Shown one piece after another: positions 24,258 to 32,518 of a stretch of 64,000 nucleotides of DNA. The stretch covers positions 308,624-372,623 of the forward strand of contig NZ_KE695649.1 of assembly GCF_000454065.1 (NCBI RefSeq), written 5' to 3'. The notes under the pieces were generated by a model. The model was not told where the DNA came from. It made no database searches and was given only the letters and a program-made list of their open reading frames with translations. The translations under genes were made by a program, and so were the position numbers. The stretch comes from Brevibacillus thermoruber 423 (GTDB taxonomy: Bacteria; Bacillota; Bacilli; Brevibacillales; Brevibacillaceae). The stretch's first letter is position 1, and the number at the start of each line of letters is the position of its first letter.

Positions 24258-25037
24258 TCAGGTGACGTCGTCCGGGTGCAGCAGCTTGACCAGGTGCTCC
24301 AACCCGTCCAGAATGCGGGGCGACGGGCGGCAGTAGAGTCCTTCTTCCAGCAGATGGACGTGCCCGCGGCGGATGGCGTCCATCTCCCGCCACTCGGGCC
24401 GGTCGGTGATCATCGCCGGTTTGATCCGGCGCAGCTCGATGCCGCACCAGACGACGCAGATGTGATCGGGATTCCGCTCCCGCACCATGTCGCGGGTCGC
24501 TTTGACATTGGCGCAGGGAAAGTCGGCGAACACGTTGACGCCCCCGGCAATTTCGCTTACGTCCGTAAGCCAGTTGTCTCGTCCGGGGGTGTAGATCGGA
24601 TTGGGCCACCATTCCCAGTAGAGCTTCGGCCGGGTGCCCCGTCGCGCTGCCGCCTGACGGATGGTTTCCACTCTTTCGGCAAATTGCTGGGCCAGCCGTT
24701 CGGCGGCCTGTTCCGTACCGGTGGCCTCGCCCACCAGCCGGATGTCCTGGGGGATGTCGGCGATCCGCGACGGATTCAGCACGAGATGGGGAATCCGCCG
24801 GGCGGCGAGTTCCTCTACGTTTTTTTCCATACCCGGAACGCTGAGCGAGGCGACGACCAGATCGGGCCGCAGCGCCTCCACTTTCTCCATGTCGATGGAC
24901 AGATCGGGTCCGACGCGCGGCAGGTGCTGCCATTCGCCCGGCCAGTCGGAGTGGTCGTCCAGACCGACCACCTGATCGCCCAGTCCCAGATAATAGAGGA
25001 TTTCCGTATTGCTCGGACAAATGGAAACGATGCGCAT
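24258..25037 (-). CDS. BtuF-like cobalamin-binding protein without signal peptide
   Basis: A 259-residue periplasmic-binding-protein-fold protein of the BtuF/FecB class (RIVSICPSNTEILYYLGLGDQVVGL at the start, RPDLVVAS mid-way, and a YWEWWPNPIYTPG loop). The N-terminus begins directly with the first beta strand; neither a Sec nor a lipoprotein signal is present, and GGGAGGGAGAGC places the start firmly. It is therefore probably cytoplasmic, unlike classic ABC receptors. Downstream of yuiD on the same strand. Ligand (cobalamin or another corrinoid) is inferred from family only. Confidence 0.75.
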   Translation of the reverse strand: MRIVSICPSNTEILYYLGLGDQVVGLDDHSDWPGEWQHLPRVGPDLSIDMEKVEALRPDLVVASLSVPGMEKNVEELAARRIPHLVLNPSRIADIPQDIRLVGEATGTEQAAERLAQQFAERVETIRQAAARRGTRPKLYWEWWPNPIYTPGRDNWLTDVSEIAGGVNVFADFPCANVKATRDMVRERNPDHICVVWCGIELRRIKPAMITDRPEWREMDAIRRGHVHLLEEGLYCRPSPRILDGLEHLVKLLHPDDVT

Positions 25038-25110
25038 GCTCTCCCTCCCCGAAACGGCGCTGCCCGGCTCCGTTTCCGGTGCGGGACAACTCCGGCGGTC
25101 TCCTGCCGCC

Positions 25111-25587
25111 CTACATCAACCTATGTGTGATCAGCGCGATCATGACACCCAGCCATCCGCCGATGAATACCTCGATCGGCTGGTGGCCGAGCAGTTCTTT
25201 CAGCTTTTGGGCCTTTTCCTGGTTGGGACGCACCTTGAAGGTCTTCATCCCCTCCAGCAGGTGGTTGAATTCGTCCACCAGCTTGTTCAGCACGACTGCC
25301 TGCATGCCGGCGTGGCGGCGGACACCGGCCGCGTCGAACATGACGATGACCCCGATGATGGCGGAGATGGCGAACATGCTGCTGCTGAACCCTTCCCGGA
25401 TGCCCACGGCCGTCGAGAGGGCGGTCACCGCGGACGAATGGGAGCTGGGCATGCCGCCTGTGCTGAACATCAGCGACCACTGCCAGGTCCGGGTGGCGAT
25501 GTAGTGAAGCGGGATTTTGATCAACTGGGCAATTCCTATGGCAATCAGAGCCGCCCATAACGGAAAGTTGTCGAGTATTGCTGCCAT
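25111..25587 (-). CDS. yuiD: YuiD, divergent PAP2-family membrane protein
   Basis: A 158-residue DUF212 membrane protein with the PAP2-like GGMPSSHSSAVTAL motif and DAAGVRRHAG, three to four transmembrane helices. The ATG at 25587 is preferred over 25599 because AAGGA abuts the latter directly; it also gives exactly the YuiD length. A phosphatase role is suggested by the fold but unproven. Confidence 0.85.
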   Translation of the reverse strand: MAAILDNFPLWAALIAIGIAQLIKIPLHYIATRTWQWSLMFSTGGMPSSHSSAVTALSTAVGIREGFSSSMFAISAIIGVIVMFDAAGVRRHAGMQAVVLNKLVDEFNHLLEGMKTFKVRPNQEKAQKLKELLGHQPIEVFIGGWLGVMIALITHRLM

Positions 25588-25727
25588 AGAAAGATCCATT
25601 CCTTTCTGCTGCGTCTGCGTTTATTGTAACAGAACGGCGTTTCGCTCATCCGTAAAGTTTTCGTCAGGATTTCGAGACCGGGCAATCTGTGTTACGATGG
25701 AAAGCGGAAGGACGGTGGCGGTTGACC

Positions 25728-26099
25728 ATGCGATACCCCGAGCAGTACATACGGTTTATCGAAAAGTTCAACGCCGGCGAGTACTACGAGTGCCACGACC
25801 TGCTTGAGGAAATCTGGATGGAAGACAAATCGAACAAGTTTCTCCAGGGACTGCTGCAGATGGCGGTCGGGCTGTATCACTTCTCCGGCGGCAACGTCAA
25901 GGGTGCGCGCCTGATGTTTGCCAACGCCCGCAAATATCTGGCCAGATACGGTCCGCGCCACTGGGATCTCGATGTCGACGTGATTCTCCGTTTTCTCGAC
26001 GACTGCACGGCCGCGCTGCCACAGGCGGACGCCATTCCGTACACGGAAGCGAAAGCCATCCCGTTTCCTTCCCTGCATCTGAGTCTGGGCACACGCTGA
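25728..26099 (+). CDS. DUF309 family protein
   Basis: A 123-residue all-helical protein with the DUF309 signature ECHDLLEEIWMEDKSNKFLQGLLQMAVGLYH and a following GARLMFANARKYL helix. Function unknown; related proteins in bacilli (YpuF type) lie near developmental genes. The ATG at 25728 is chosen by family N-terminus. Precedes pepA by 53 bp on the same strand. Confidence 0.83.
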   Translation: MRYPEQYIRFIEKFNAGEYYECHDLLEEIWMEDKSNKFLQGLLQMAVGLYHFSGGNVKGARLMFANARKYLARYGPRHWDLDVDVILRFLDDCTAALPQADAIPYTEAKAIPFPSLHLSLGTR

Positions 26100-26152
26100 G
26101 GCATGCATGTGCCCGTAGTTTTATCCTATCACAGAGAAAGAAGGAAGGGTAT

Positions 26153-27661
26153 ATGAACGTCACGGTAGAAAAACGGAGCGAATGGTGGACCGTTCCGTGC
26201 GATGAGCTGGTGATCCCGCTGTGGAAAGAGGAGGAGCTGGCGCAGGTGTATCCGGAGCTGGATCAACGGTTTGCAGGCGGGCTGGCCGCGCTGCAGCGGG
26301 ACAAGGAAATCAGCGGGGAGGCCAAGGCGGTGGCCGTCGTCCACACGATGGGCCGGCTTGTGGCCAAAAAGCTGATCGTCATCGGCATGGGTGACCGGGA
26401 GAAGGCCGACTTCGTCTCCATCCGCGCCGCCTGGGGGCGGGCCGCCAAGACGGTGGGAGGCAAAGGCAGCGGCAAAACCGTGGCCGTGGATCTGCGCGGC
26501 GGGCGGAAGCTGTCGACCGGCCGCTTCGCGCAGGCGGTGACGGAGGCGTTTTGCCTGGCGGCGTATCACTACGAAGGCTATCGGCAAAAGCCGAAGCGGG
26601 AGACGGAGCCGCTGGGGACGGTGCAGCTTCTCGTCGGCAGCGACGAGGAAGCGGCCAGCGCCATGCTGGGCGTGATGCGCGGCGAAGCGCTGGCGCAGGG
26701 AACCAACCTGGCGCGGACGCTGGTCAACGAACCGGGCAATTACCTGACGCCGCGCGCCCTGAAAGACGCGGCGGTGGCCGTGGCCGAACGCTACGGTATG
26801 GCGTACGAGGTGCTGACAAAAGATAAACTGGAGGAAATGGGCATGGGCGGCGTGCTGGCCGTCGCCAGGGGCAGCGCGGAAGAGCCGTACGTCGTCGCGG
26901 TGAAATACCAGGGAACAGAGACCTGGGAGGACGTGATCGGCCTGATCGGCAAAGGCGTCACCTTTGATACCGGCGGCATTTCCATCAAGTCGGTTGCCGG
27001 CATGGAAGACATGAAGTCCGACATGGGCGGAGCGGCGGCCGTGATCGGGGCGTTGGAAGCGCTGGGCCAGCTCAAGCCCCGGGCGAACGTGCTCGCGGTC
27101 ATCGGCTGCGTGGAAAACATGCCGTCGGGAACGGCCTACAAGCCGGGGGACGTGATTACCACGATGAGCGGCAAGACGGTGGAAATCATCACGACCGACG
27201 CCGAGGGACGGATGGTCCTGGCCGACTGCATCACCTACGCCAAGGAACAGGGCGTCTCCTGCCTGGTGGACGCCGCCACCCTGACCGGCGGGATCGTCGT
27301 CGCCCTGGGCCACTACTGCTCCGGCGCGATGACCAACGACGAGGCGCTCGTCGGCGAACTGCTGTCCGCGGCCGAGCAGGCCGGGGAACGCCTCTGGCAG
27401 CTGCCGATGTTTGAGGAGTATCGCGAGTTGAACAAAAGCCGCTATGCCGATCTGAAAAACTCGGGCGGCCGTTACGGCCACTGCATCATCGGCGGAGCCT
27501 TTTTGCGGGAGTTCGCGGGTGATACCCCGTGGGTCCACCTGGACATTGCCGGCACGGCGTACACCGGCAGCGCGGGCGACATGCAGCCGGCGGGCGGAAC
27601 CGGCGTCATGGTCCGCACGCTCGCCCAGTTTGTGCTGAACCGCAGCCAATCCAATGCGTAA
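26153..27661 (+). CDS. pepA: Leucyl aminopeptidase (M17), PepA/YuiE
   Basis: A 502-residue M17 metallo-aminopeptidase that removes N-terminal residues from peptides in the cytoplasm. The metal and active-site block is complete: GKGVTFDTGGISIK, the DMGGAA segment, the TTDAEGRMVLAD signature and LTGGIVVALG. Length is normal for the hexameric family. RBS GAAGGAAGGG. The adjacent yuiD supports the YuiE assignment. Confidence 0.93.
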   Translation: MNVTVEKRSEWWTVPCDELVIPLWKEEELAQVYPELDQRFAGGLAALQRDKEISGEAKAVAVVHTMGRLVAKKLIVIGMGDREKADFVSIRAAWGRAAKTVGGKGSGKTVAVDLRGGRKLSTGRFAQAVTEAFCLAAYHYEGYRQKPKRETEPLGTVQLLVGSDEEAASAMLGVMRGEALAQGTNLARTLVNEPGNYLTPRALKDAAVAVAERYGMAYEVLTKDKLEEMGMGGVLAVARGSAEEPYVVAVKYQGTETWEDVIGLIGKGVTFDTGGISIKSVAGMEDMKSDMGGAAAVIGALEALGQLKPRANVLAVIGCVENMPSGTAYKPGDVITTMSGKTVEIITTDAEGRMVLADCITYAKEQGVSCLVDAATLTGGIVVALGHYCSGAMTNDEALVGELLSAAEQAGERLWQLPMFEEYRELNKSRYADLKNSGGRYGHCIIGGAFLREFAGDTPWVHLDIAGTAYTGSAGDMQPAGGTGVMVRTLAQFVLNRSQSNA

Positions 27662-27676
27662 AGGAGTTGTCAAGCC

Positions 27677-28105
27677 ATGTTCCACAATCCGAGTGACGAA
27701 CGCCGCCGCCAACTGCTGGAGGAGGCGAAAACCATCGCGGTGGTCGGCCTTTCCAACAAGCCGGAGCGCACCAGCTACATGGTCGCCGCCGCCATGCAAA
27801 ACGCGGGCTACCGCATCATTCCGGTCAACCCGACGATTGCCGGCGAGACGGTGCTGGGCGAAAGGGCGGTCGCTTCCCTGAGCGAGATCGACGAGCCGGT
27901 TGACATTGTCAACGTGTTTCGCCGCAGCGAGGACGTGCCGCCGGTCGCCGAGGAAGCGGTCAAACTGAAACCCAAGGCCCTCTGGCTGCAGCAGGGGATC
28001 GTCAGCGAAGAGGCGGCCGCGCTGGCGAAACAGCACGGCATCGAGGTCATCATGGACCTGTGCATCAAGGTGGATCACGCCCTCCTGCGCGTAGGGAAAA
28101 AATAG
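27677..28105 (+). CDS. CoA-binding domain protein (YccU type)
   Basis: A 142-residue CoA_binding_2 protein with Rossmann core TIAVVGLSNKPERTSY, PVNPTIAG and VNVFRRSEDVPPV, then ALWLQQGIVSEEA. Related to the N-terminal domain of succinyl-CoA synthetase alpha; the stand-alone protein probably binds CoA or acyl-CoA, with unknown physiological role. It starts 15 bp after pepA with its own AAAGGAG. Confidence 0.87.
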   Translation: MFHNPSDERRRQLLEEAKTIAVVGLSNKPERTSYMVAAAMQNAGYRIIPVNPTIAGETVLGERAVASLSEIDEPVDIVNVFRRSEDVPPVAEEAVKLKPKALWLQQGIVSEEAAALAKQHGIEVIMDLCIKVDHALLRVGKK

Positions 28106-28173
28106 ACCGGCGGACGCCGCCGTCCGGCAGCGGACTTCGTGCGGGTTGTTGTCCCGCATTCGCGAGGGACGCC

Positions 28174-28200
28174 CCCCCGCACATTGGCGGGGGTGTTTTT
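28174..28200 (+). terminator. Terminator of the pepA operon
   Basis: Stem CCCCCGC/GCGGGGG with a 6-nt loop, then TGTTTTT. Confidence 0.8.
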
Positions 28201-28349
28201 CTTGCAGCGACCTGCGGGATATGGTAAGAAGGTGGTATACCTCACAACGAGTCGTTCCCGTATGGCTGGCCGCTCTCCGCACATACTACGCGGGACGGCG
28301 TTTGCGCCCGGGAATCGATCACGCCTGTCGGACAAAGGAGTGAAGCCCC

Positions 28350-28946
28350 ATGTTTACCAACAAAACCCTGGAAACCAGGCATGACCGCGTGCCTCCCAAT
28401 CAGAAAGTGACGACCGGCTTTCCCGTCCTGCACTACGGCGATGTGCCGGAGTACACCGATTTGGCGACCCAGTGGAGCTTTCGCATTTTCGGCCTGGTGG
28501 AGCAGGAAGTGACGCTTACCTACGAGCAGATCATGGCCCTGCCCAAAGCGCAGGTGACCAACGACATTCACTGCGTCACCGGCTGGAGCAAGCTGGACAA
28601 CGTCTGGGAAGGCATTCCCGTGGAAGAAATCGTGAAGCTGGTCAAGGTGAAGCCGGAGGCCAAATACGTGATGCTGCACGCCGAATTCGGCTGGACGGCC
28701 AACATGCCGCTGGACGACTTCCTCAAGCCGGGCAACCTGTTTGCCTTCAAGCACAACGGACAGGATCTCACCCCGGAACACGGCTGGCCGCTCCGCTTCG
28801 TCATCCCGCACCTGTACTTCTGGAAGAGCGCCAAGTGGGTGCGCGGCGTCGAGTTTTTGGAAAAAGACAAGCAGGGGTTCTGGGAGAAGAACGGGTATCA
28901 CATGTACGGCGACCCGTGGCGCGAACAACGTTTCGCTTGGGATTAA
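28350..28946 (+). CDS. Sulfite-oxidase-like molybdopterin protein
   Basis: A 198-residue oxidoreductase molybdopterin-binding-domain protein. The molybdenum-ligand cysteine is C75 in DIHCVTGWSKLDNVWEG, followed by the typical HAEFGWTANMPLDDF and PLRFVIPHLYFWKSAKWVRGVEF. There is no signal peptide and no dimerisation domain, so it is a small cytosolic member of the sulfite oxidase family. Natural substrate unknown. RBS AAAGGAGTG. Confidence 0.88.
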   Translation: MFTNKTLETRHDRVPPNQKVTTGFPVLHYGDVPEYTDLATQWSFRIFGLVEQEVTLTYEQIMALPKAQVTNDIHCVTGWSKLDNVWEGIPVEEIVKLVKVKPEAKYVMLHAEFGWTANMPLDDFLKPGNLFAFKHNGQDLTPEHGWPLRFVIPHLYFWKSAKWVRGVEFLEKDKQGFWEKNGYHMYGDPWREQRFAWD

Positions 28947-28956
28947 CTGGAATGAA

Positions 28957-28985
28957 GAAGAGGCGGAAATCCGCCTCTTCAGTTC
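28957..28985 (+). terminator. Terminator after the molybdopterin protein
   Basis: An 11-bp stem GAAGAGGCGGA/TCCGCCTCTTC; the T-run is weak (AGTTCGTTTT). Confidence 0.7.
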
Positions 28986-28989
28986 GTTT

Positions 28990-29241
28990 TCAGTGAAATA
29001 ATCTCAGCTGGGGCTCTTCGACCTGGACCTCCAACTGCCTCTCCAGTGACGTCTATGGCGAGAAGAGGGTTTGCATGATCATTTTTTTGTGATCCGGCTC
29101 AAGAAAGGACCAGTTCTCTTTCAGACTTTTGGCTACTTCTATGACCTCATTGGGGGAGAGTTTTGGTTGCTGTTTCTCAAATAAGGTCTCAACCTGCAGT
29201 TGTTGACGAATGGTCTCTTCTCGTTCGTTTTCTTCTTGCAT
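28990..29241 (-). pseudogene. Remnant resembling a recombinase or transposase C-terminus
   Basis: On the minus strand, codons for KLSPNEVIEVAKSLKENWSFLEPDHKKMIMQTLF run to an amber stop (29053-29055); in the same frame another 20 codons (ERQLEVQVEEPQLRLFH) continue to a TGA at 28990. The helix before the end and the final beta-strand resemble the C-termini of large serine recombinases, but this is only a pattern impression. The frame stays open upstream to about 29360, overlapping an open frame of 49 codons on the plus strand (29274-29423). Only one can be genuine. Confidence 0.4.
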
Positions 29242-29423
29242 ACGTTGTTTGAGATCGTCAGGCCGTAAAGTACGTGCAGGACGACCTTCCCTTTGTGGTG
29301 TCGTCAGATACCTTTCTGATCGTGTATGGGGCGTATCTTCGTCTACTCGGCAAAGCAGCGTTCACCAAGGAGAGAGAAGCCGCCAAGGAGCTGCGGCGCG
29401 CCGGCATCACCATAATGGGCTAG

Positions 29424-29844
29424 AAGAGCGACCGTAGCGAGCACTTCGTCATGTGGCGGCAGGTGGTCAGACCAATTTCCATAATTTATGCATGAATGCA
29501 TAATCCTCTCCATCCGATAAACAGGGTGAAGAGGTAAGTCCTCTACGAAATGTTCTTGGGGTAATGAATTGAGGCAGTCAAATTTTGCAGGAGACTGTCT
29601 CCTTTTTTTTCATTCAAGCACCAATTGAGGATATTCTTTACTCACTTACCATCAATAATCTAAGGAAATTCCTATTGTCAGTAATTATAATAACATCATT
29701 CACGTACTACTTCTCCGATCATCTTTAGATGGTCGGAGTTTTTTTATGAGTCAACTCCCTCTCCAGGTGTCTTTATTTTTACATGTTCGCCTCGTGTTCG
29801 TATTGCAGAGGGGAACGAATATGCTCGGGAACTTAAAACGCTAA
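29424..29844 (+). other. Intergenic part of the accessory island with two terminators and a perfect palindrome
   Basis: No gene is seen. TTATGCATGAATGCATAA at 29486-29503 is a perfect 8-2-8 inverted repeat. A 100-nt stretch with several small hairpins then ends in a terminator-like AGGAGA/TCTCCT plus eight Ts (29589-29610), and a second terminator (CTCCGATCATCT/AGATGGTCGGAG plus seven Ts) lies at 29713-29745. This could be a small RNA locus or remains of deleted genes. Confidence 0.4.
29713..29745 (+). terminator. Intrinsic terminator in the accessory island
   Basis: A 12-bp nearly perfect stem CTCCGATCATCT/AGATGGTCGGAG followed by TTTTTTT. No recognisable gene lies directly upstream. Confidence 0.75.
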
Positions 29845-30042
29845 ATGAGCAGCGGTCAGCTTGTCGAGATCATCTATTTGGATCGCCACGGCCGAACGTC
29901 GAAGCGAACAGTCCGGATACATGAGATCAGCAGCGGCCGGGTGAAAGCCTACTGCTTTGCACGTAGGGCGTTCCGTGTATTCTCCGTTGACAACATCCTT
30001 GCCGTAGCTCCAGTGGTGAAACGTCATGCTGCAGGATATTGA
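29845..30042 (+). CDS. Small WYL-like protein
   Basis: A 65-residue beta-rich protein (VEIIYLDRHGRTSKRTVRIHEISSGRVKAYCFARRAFRVFSVDNIL) that resembles the WYL sensing domain on its own. It overlaps the start of the next gene, a winged-helix protein, by 17 bp. The two may form a split version of a WYL-type transcriptional regulator. Such pairs are common in phage-like and defence-associated islands of bacilli. Confidence 0.6.
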   Translation: MSSGQLVEIIYLDRHGRTSKRTVRIHEISSGRVKAYCFARRAFRVFSVDNILAVAPVVKRHAAGY

Positions 30043-30283
30043 ACGGAAAGTTCTGCGCATCATTGCCAATTTCTCAGTTGGGCGCCGGCGCACGCCGACT
30101 GTGGATGAGTTGTGCGTGAAAACCGGCCGCAGTCGCAGCGGCGTGTTGGAGGTGCTGGCCGCATTGGCCCGGGAAGAGTACATCGAATGGGATCGATCAC
30201 ACCCGGACGACATCAAGTTGCTGGAAGCATGGGAAAAGAAAAAGGGGGATCATCCCCCCGTAGTCTTATATAACCAAAGTTGA
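30026..30283 (+). CDS. Winged-helix DNA-binding protein
   Basis: An 85-residue protein with an HTH of the winged-helix type (VLRIIANFSVGRRRTPTVDELCVKTGRSRSGVLEVLAAL, then a wing-like EYIEWDRSHP). It is translationally coupled to the WYL-like protein. Probable local regulator; targets unknown. Confidence 0.62.
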   Translation: MLQDIERKVLRIIANFSVGRRRTPTVDELCVKTGRSRSGVLEVLAALAREEYIEWDRSHPDDIKLLEAWEKKKGDHPPVVLYNQS

Positions 30284-30451
30284 AATAGCAGCAATTATTA
30301 CGGCTACCGCTAAGTTAATACTTATTAACTTCCAGTCAAAGAAGGCACGTAATCCCTCTTTTTTAATTATAGAGAAATATAGGGAAAAGAGAATATATAC
30401 AATAAAGACTCCTTGTAACCCTAAATAAAAATTGTGTACAAAGTTGTCCAT
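30266..30451 (-). CDS. Small membrane protein
   Basis: A 61-residue AT-rich gene for a protein with two predicted transmembrane helices (about residues 8-28 and 41-60) and a basic loop between them. Its end overlaps the convergent HTH gene by 18 bp. It lies 44 bp downstream of the 272-codon unknown gene on the same strand and may be its partner. Family unknown; a holin-like or immunity-like role is conceivable but unsupported. Confidence 0.5.
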   Translation of the reverse strand: MDNFVHNFYLGLQGVFIVYILFSLYFSIIKKEGLRAFFDWKLISINLAVAVIIAAISTLVI

Positions 30452-30495
30452 GGAAAATTTCTCCTCAAGTATTCAATCATGTAAAAAACATAAGA

Positions 30496-31296
30496 TTACC
30501 ACTTAAAGAAATCCTTGATTTTTTCAATACTTTCTTTTATCCCTTTTTCAACTCGGTCCTTAATGCTCTCCTTTGAATCTCCCTTAGACTTTCTAATCTC
30601 TTCAGGGGTTGGCATCGAAGCATAGGGTTCAAACGGAGCAATTACACGATTCTCTACTGCCTTTGCAACTGCTTCATTGATTCCTTTTGTCTTTGCAATG
30701 TTATCATAATGATTATATACTGACTTAGCGATTTCAGTTCCAATACCAGCAAGTGCTGCTGCACCGGCTCCGGTTATAGCTCCTTTAACATAATCAGGTG
30801 GACTAACTCGTGGAGCACCAGTTGGTCCGTTTATTTTTCTTGCTGCTTCAGCAACTTTCATTCTATTCTGACAATCTTTGTGTTGAGCGTAAGCTCCAGT
30901 AATTGCACCCCCTGCTGAAGAAGCGATTACTCTTATCACACTGCCAGTAATTTTGTCCTTACTATTATTATCTTCCTTAGTTTTCTTACCAGAAACTGTT
31001 TGTTGAGATGTTTGAGAGGTTTTTGACGATGAAACGCTTCCTCCAGCACCCGGACCTTCTATTACAGCTCGTATTTGAACAGAAGGTGTCGCGGATGTAG
31101 ATTTTTTGTATGCTTCTTGAGCTTCCTTACTTATTTGTACAGTGTCTTGTCCGGTTTTACCTACTGTTTCTTGTTTCGCGTTCTTCGTAGAAGTAGTATT
31201 GATTTGAGGTAAGTTTTGTACCCGTTCTAATCGTTCTCGTTCTAACCGTTGTTGGTATCTTTTCTCAATATGATCTTCTCTGCTAACTCTACTCAT
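30496..31296 (-). CDS. Unknown protein with glycine-rich hydrophobic segments (AT-rich gene)
   Basis: A 266-residue protein. It begins with a charged helix (MSRVSREDHIEKRYQQRLERE), then a low-complexity Ser/Thr/Lys region containing DTVQISKEAQEAYKKS, then two Gly/Ala-rich hydrophobic stretches (SAGGAITGAYA and GAITGAGAAALAGIGTEIAKS) separated by a loop with one cysteine, and a charged helical tail. No signal peptide. GxxxG-rich hairpins of this type occur in membrane-inserting toxins and phage-tape-like proteins. Low GC, unlike its surroundings. A minus-strand TATAAT lies near 31337. Family unknown. Confidence 0.55.
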   Translation of the reverse strand: MSRVSREDHIEKRYQQRLERERLERVQNLPQINTTSTKNAKQETVGKTGQDTVQISKEAQEAYKKSTSATPSVQIRAVIEGPGAGGSVSSSKTSQTSQQTVSGKKTKEDNNSKDKITGSVIRVIASSAGGAITGAYAQHKDCQNRMKVAEAARKINGPTGAPRVSPPDYVKGAITGAGAAALAGIGTEIAKSVYNHYDNIAKTKGINEAVAKAVENRVIAPFEPYASMPTPEEIRKSKGDSKESIKDRVEKGIKESIEKIKDFFKW

Positions 31297-31472
31297 TTTA
31301 TCCACTACAATCAAAAAAAGTAGAATTTGGCATTTGGTATTATAGCAGAATTTTTTGTTTTTTTACAGTATTAAAGGTTGGTGACCAATATGCACAAAAA
31401 GATATTTTGTATCCAAAGAGTCGAATGACCAAATTGGTATATCATAGTCTATAGGTGCTGATAAGAATTACC

Positions 31473-31592
31473 ATGCGGAACGGAGAACCGTTTGCCTTTG
31501 CCGGCCTGTTTGACACCTGGACGGGGCCTGACGTTAGGACACATCACACCCGAACGATCATTATCACCCGGCCTAACGACGGCCTTGATTAG
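31473..31592 (+). pseudogene. Fragment of a SRAP-domain (YedK/YoqW) gene
   Basis: Forty codons (PFAFAGLFDTWTGPD...TRTIITTRPND) match the centre of SRAP/HMCES-type DNA-protein crosslink proteins (consensus FAFAGLWDTW...TIITTxPN). Neither the N-terminal catalytic cysteine part nor the C-terminal His part is present, and the frame ends in TAG at 31590. It is a decayed fragment, typical of mobile-element debris. Confidence 0.7.
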
Positions 31593-31804
31593 CTTCATTT
31601 AGGGATTGTCAAAAACATCCCCATCTCAATAAACCCCTTCTATGTAGACAGTAAAGGACAAGCTCCCTTCCTGTTACCTTGGAGGGGATTTTCCATGAGG
31701 ACAACCTGAGCCCGGTTCAATCCCGAGCCCAGAGTCTGTTTACTTGAGAGGGTAAGACCCCAATGGGACATGAATTGTTTTGAAACATAGGACAGAAGCA
31801 GCAG
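31593..31804. other. No recognisable gene
   Basis: About 210 bp between the SRAP fragment and the anti-sigma gene without ribosome sites or convincing frames; probably island debris. Confidence 0.4.
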
Positions 31805-32518
31805 TTAGGAACGCTTCACAGAAACAGCAACCTTCCAATCCCCTTCAATTTTTAAAGGCGAGTCAGCTTTTTTCTGTCCGAAGAATGAACGGATCTTCAA
31901 CGTAAAACGCTCATTGTTATTGAAGAAGCCAGCATCAAGGAGAAGGTTTGCCTGAAACACTCTTTCATTCGCTTTCGGACTTTTTACTTCGGAAAGAAGT
32001 TTGTCACGATCTTTTATATCAAATTCATAACGGTTGTCTGATGCGGCCTGGACGGTAATTTGGTTGTTGGTCAAAGACTCTCCTGAACTTCCCACAACCT
32101 CGAAATCGCCGAAAGTAAGAACCTCTATCGTACTGAAAGGCGGTTTCGTAATGTCTTGTAGGGTAACCGTTACTGGCACAATAATCGTTTCAGATTGTAC
32201 AGTGGCTGAATTCGCCTCGACCTTAATTTCATCCGTAGCTTGGGAATATTGTGTGTCTACCACCTCGTTCTTCCAGTTGACGATATCCCTGAAATATCCA
32301 CGTACAGATGAAGCCAGACTGGAATCGTTCAAAGCAATAATGGCAGACACCAAAACGGCAGCCGAAACGATTCCGCCCCATACGCGTTTCTTCCTAATGA
32401 TCCTCTCGCTATGTCGCTCTTCTAATTTCGCTTGTTGGATACCCATTTTACTTCTGTGATGAAGATCTGGCGGAATCTCGATTTTTTCCATTTCCTCTTT
32501 CAAGGTGCTTCTTTTCAT
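31805..32518 (-). CDS. Membrane anti-sigma factor, partner of the ECF sigma factor
   Basis: A 237-residue protein with a short cytoplasmic N-terminal region (EKIEIPPDLHHRSKMGIQQAK, an anti-sigma-like helix), one transmembrane helix (about residues 46-64) and an extracytoplasmic beta-rich domain resembling DUF4179. Its ATG overlaps the TGA of the sigma gene (ATGA), the usual sigma/anti-sigma coupling. It lacks the zinc HxxxCxxC motif, so it is a non-zinc RsiV/DUF4179-like anti-sigma. Signal unknown. Confidence 0.8.
   Translation of the reverse strand: MKRSTLKEEMEKIEIPPDLHHRSKMGIQQAKLEERHSERIIRKKRVWGGIVSAAVLVSAIIALNDSSLASSVRGYFRDIVNWKNEVVDTQYSQATDEIKVEANSATVQSETIIVPVTVTLQDITKPPFSTIEVLTFGDFEVVGSSGESLTNNQITVQAASDNRYEFDIKDRDKLLSEVKSPKANERVFQANLLLDAGFFNNNERFTLKIRSFFGQKKADSPLKIEGDWKVAVSVKRS

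Noticed and set aside
26129..28282. A 717-codon minus-strand frame across pepA and the CoA-binding gene.
   Set aside because: His/Arg/Gln-rich product typical of antisense frames in high-GC genes; the plus strand encodes two complete, recognisable enzymes.
29274..29423. A 49-codon plus-strand frame (GTG start) with protein-like composition.
   Set aside because: It overlaps an open minus-strand frame that continues the recombinase-like remnant, has no clear ribosome site, and no family match; mentioned only within the island note.
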